Shown in pieces: positions 6,029 to 6,255 of a stretch of 6,255 nucleotides of DNA; position 1 is the first letter of the stretch, and the number at the start of each line of letters is the position of its first letter. Source of the DNA: Spirochaetota bacterium (GTDB taxonomy: Bacteria > Spirochaetota > Leptospiria > Turneriellales > Turneriellaceae); contig CAUJII010000255.1 of assembly GCA_963205035.1 (NCBI GenBank), positions 1-6,255 on the forward strand. The letters run 5' to 3'. The translations under genes and the position numbers were made by a program. The notes beneath the pieces were generated by a model, which did not search any database, was not told the origin of the DNA, and saw only the letters and a list, made by a program, of their open reading frames with translations.

Positions 6029-6255
6029 ATGGAATGGTTTGAACACAACGCGGAACTCATCGGCATCCTCTTCATGCCGGTAACATACGGCTTCATCGGG
6101 TGGCTCACCAACGTCGCCGCGCTCAAGATGATGTTCTATCCGTTGCGCTTTATCGGTCTCTTTCCTCCTTATTTAGGCTGGCAGGGGATTGTCCCTCGCA
6201 AGGCGACGGGCTTGGCGCTCAAGGTCGTCAACATCTTGAGCGAGAAGCTCATCAA
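6029..6255 (+). CDS. DUF445-family membrane protein, 3' end outside the window
   Basis: Only the first 75 codons are visible. A hydrophobic stretch at about residues 10-24 is followed by GWLTNVAALKMMFYP (24-38) and GWQGIVPRKA (50-59). Together these match the N-terminus of DUF445 proteins (YheB-like), which typically begin with a membrane segment, a GWxTNxxAxKMxFxP motif and a GxIPxR motif. The family's biochemical role is not established, so I assign none. The ATG at 6029 is chosen because the upstream in-frame stop is at 5981 and no other ATG, GTG or TTG lies between. No Shine-Dalgarno sequence is present; six C residues (6023-6028) directly precede the ATG. A weak promoter TTCACT (5991-5996), 18 bp, TTGAAT (6015-6020) could drive it and would give little or no leader. 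The gene is probably separately transcribed from pfkA. Confidence 0.88.
   Translation, partial: MEWFEHNAELIGILFMPVTYGFIGWLTNVAALKMMFYPLRFIGLFPPYLGWQGIVPRKATGLALKVVNILSEKLI

Noticed and set aside
1..6255. Defence system, mobile element or new multi-gene cassette built around the SNF2 helicase
   Set aside because: No methylase, nuclease, phospholipase, integrase or transposase is visible. The neighbours are a chemoreceptor and metabolic genes, and the helicase has the ordinary PF08455-SNF2 layout of housekeeping bacterial homologues. Upstream genes are out of view.

Overview
This window is a compact stretch of bacterial chromosome with every recognisable gene on the + strand. It holds a 5'-truncated SNF2-family helicase (3-1883), a complete methyl-accepting chemotaxis receptor (1970-4048), a complete crotonase-superfamily protein (4059-4826), a complete ATP-type 6-phosphofructokinase (4858-5928) and the first 75 codons of a DUF445 membrane protein (6029 to the window end). 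Base composition is roughly balanced. No RNA gene, mobile element, CRISPR array or clear sign of recent transfer was seen. The organism is a chemotactic bacterium with acyl-CoA metabolism and glycolysis. A spirochaete of the Leptospirales (Turneriella-like) is my guess from overall protein style, but nothing here proves it.

Layout: the helicase ends at 1883, followed by an 86-bp gap with a 10-bp direct repeat and a sigma-28-like -10 element just before the receptor start. The receptor and crotonase genes are 10 bp apart, and the crotonase Shine-Dalgarno sequence overlaps the receptor stop codon, so these two are probably one transcript with coupled translation. A 31-bp gap with a perfect 16-bp palindrome precedes pfkA. 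The 100-bp gap after pfkA holds two abutting hairpins and then the DUF445 start, which directly follows a run of six C.

How the genes relate: the receptor would pass signals through CheA/CheW and ends in a sequence fitting a CheR/CheB tether. Phosphofructokinase commits sugar to glycolysis, and the crotonase acts on an acyl-CoA. The helicase remodels protein-nucleic acid complexes, and the role of DUF445 proteins is poorly defined. The genes do not form an obvious pathway, and I see no undescribed multi-gene system. The most interesting signals are in initiation and the intergenic regions. Three of the four visible start codons (receptor, pfkA, DUF445) lack a Shine-Dalgarno sequence and have a -10-like hexamer only 6-8 nt before the ATG, which suggests leaderless mRNAs. 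The paired hairpins between pfkA and the DUF445 gene are the other.
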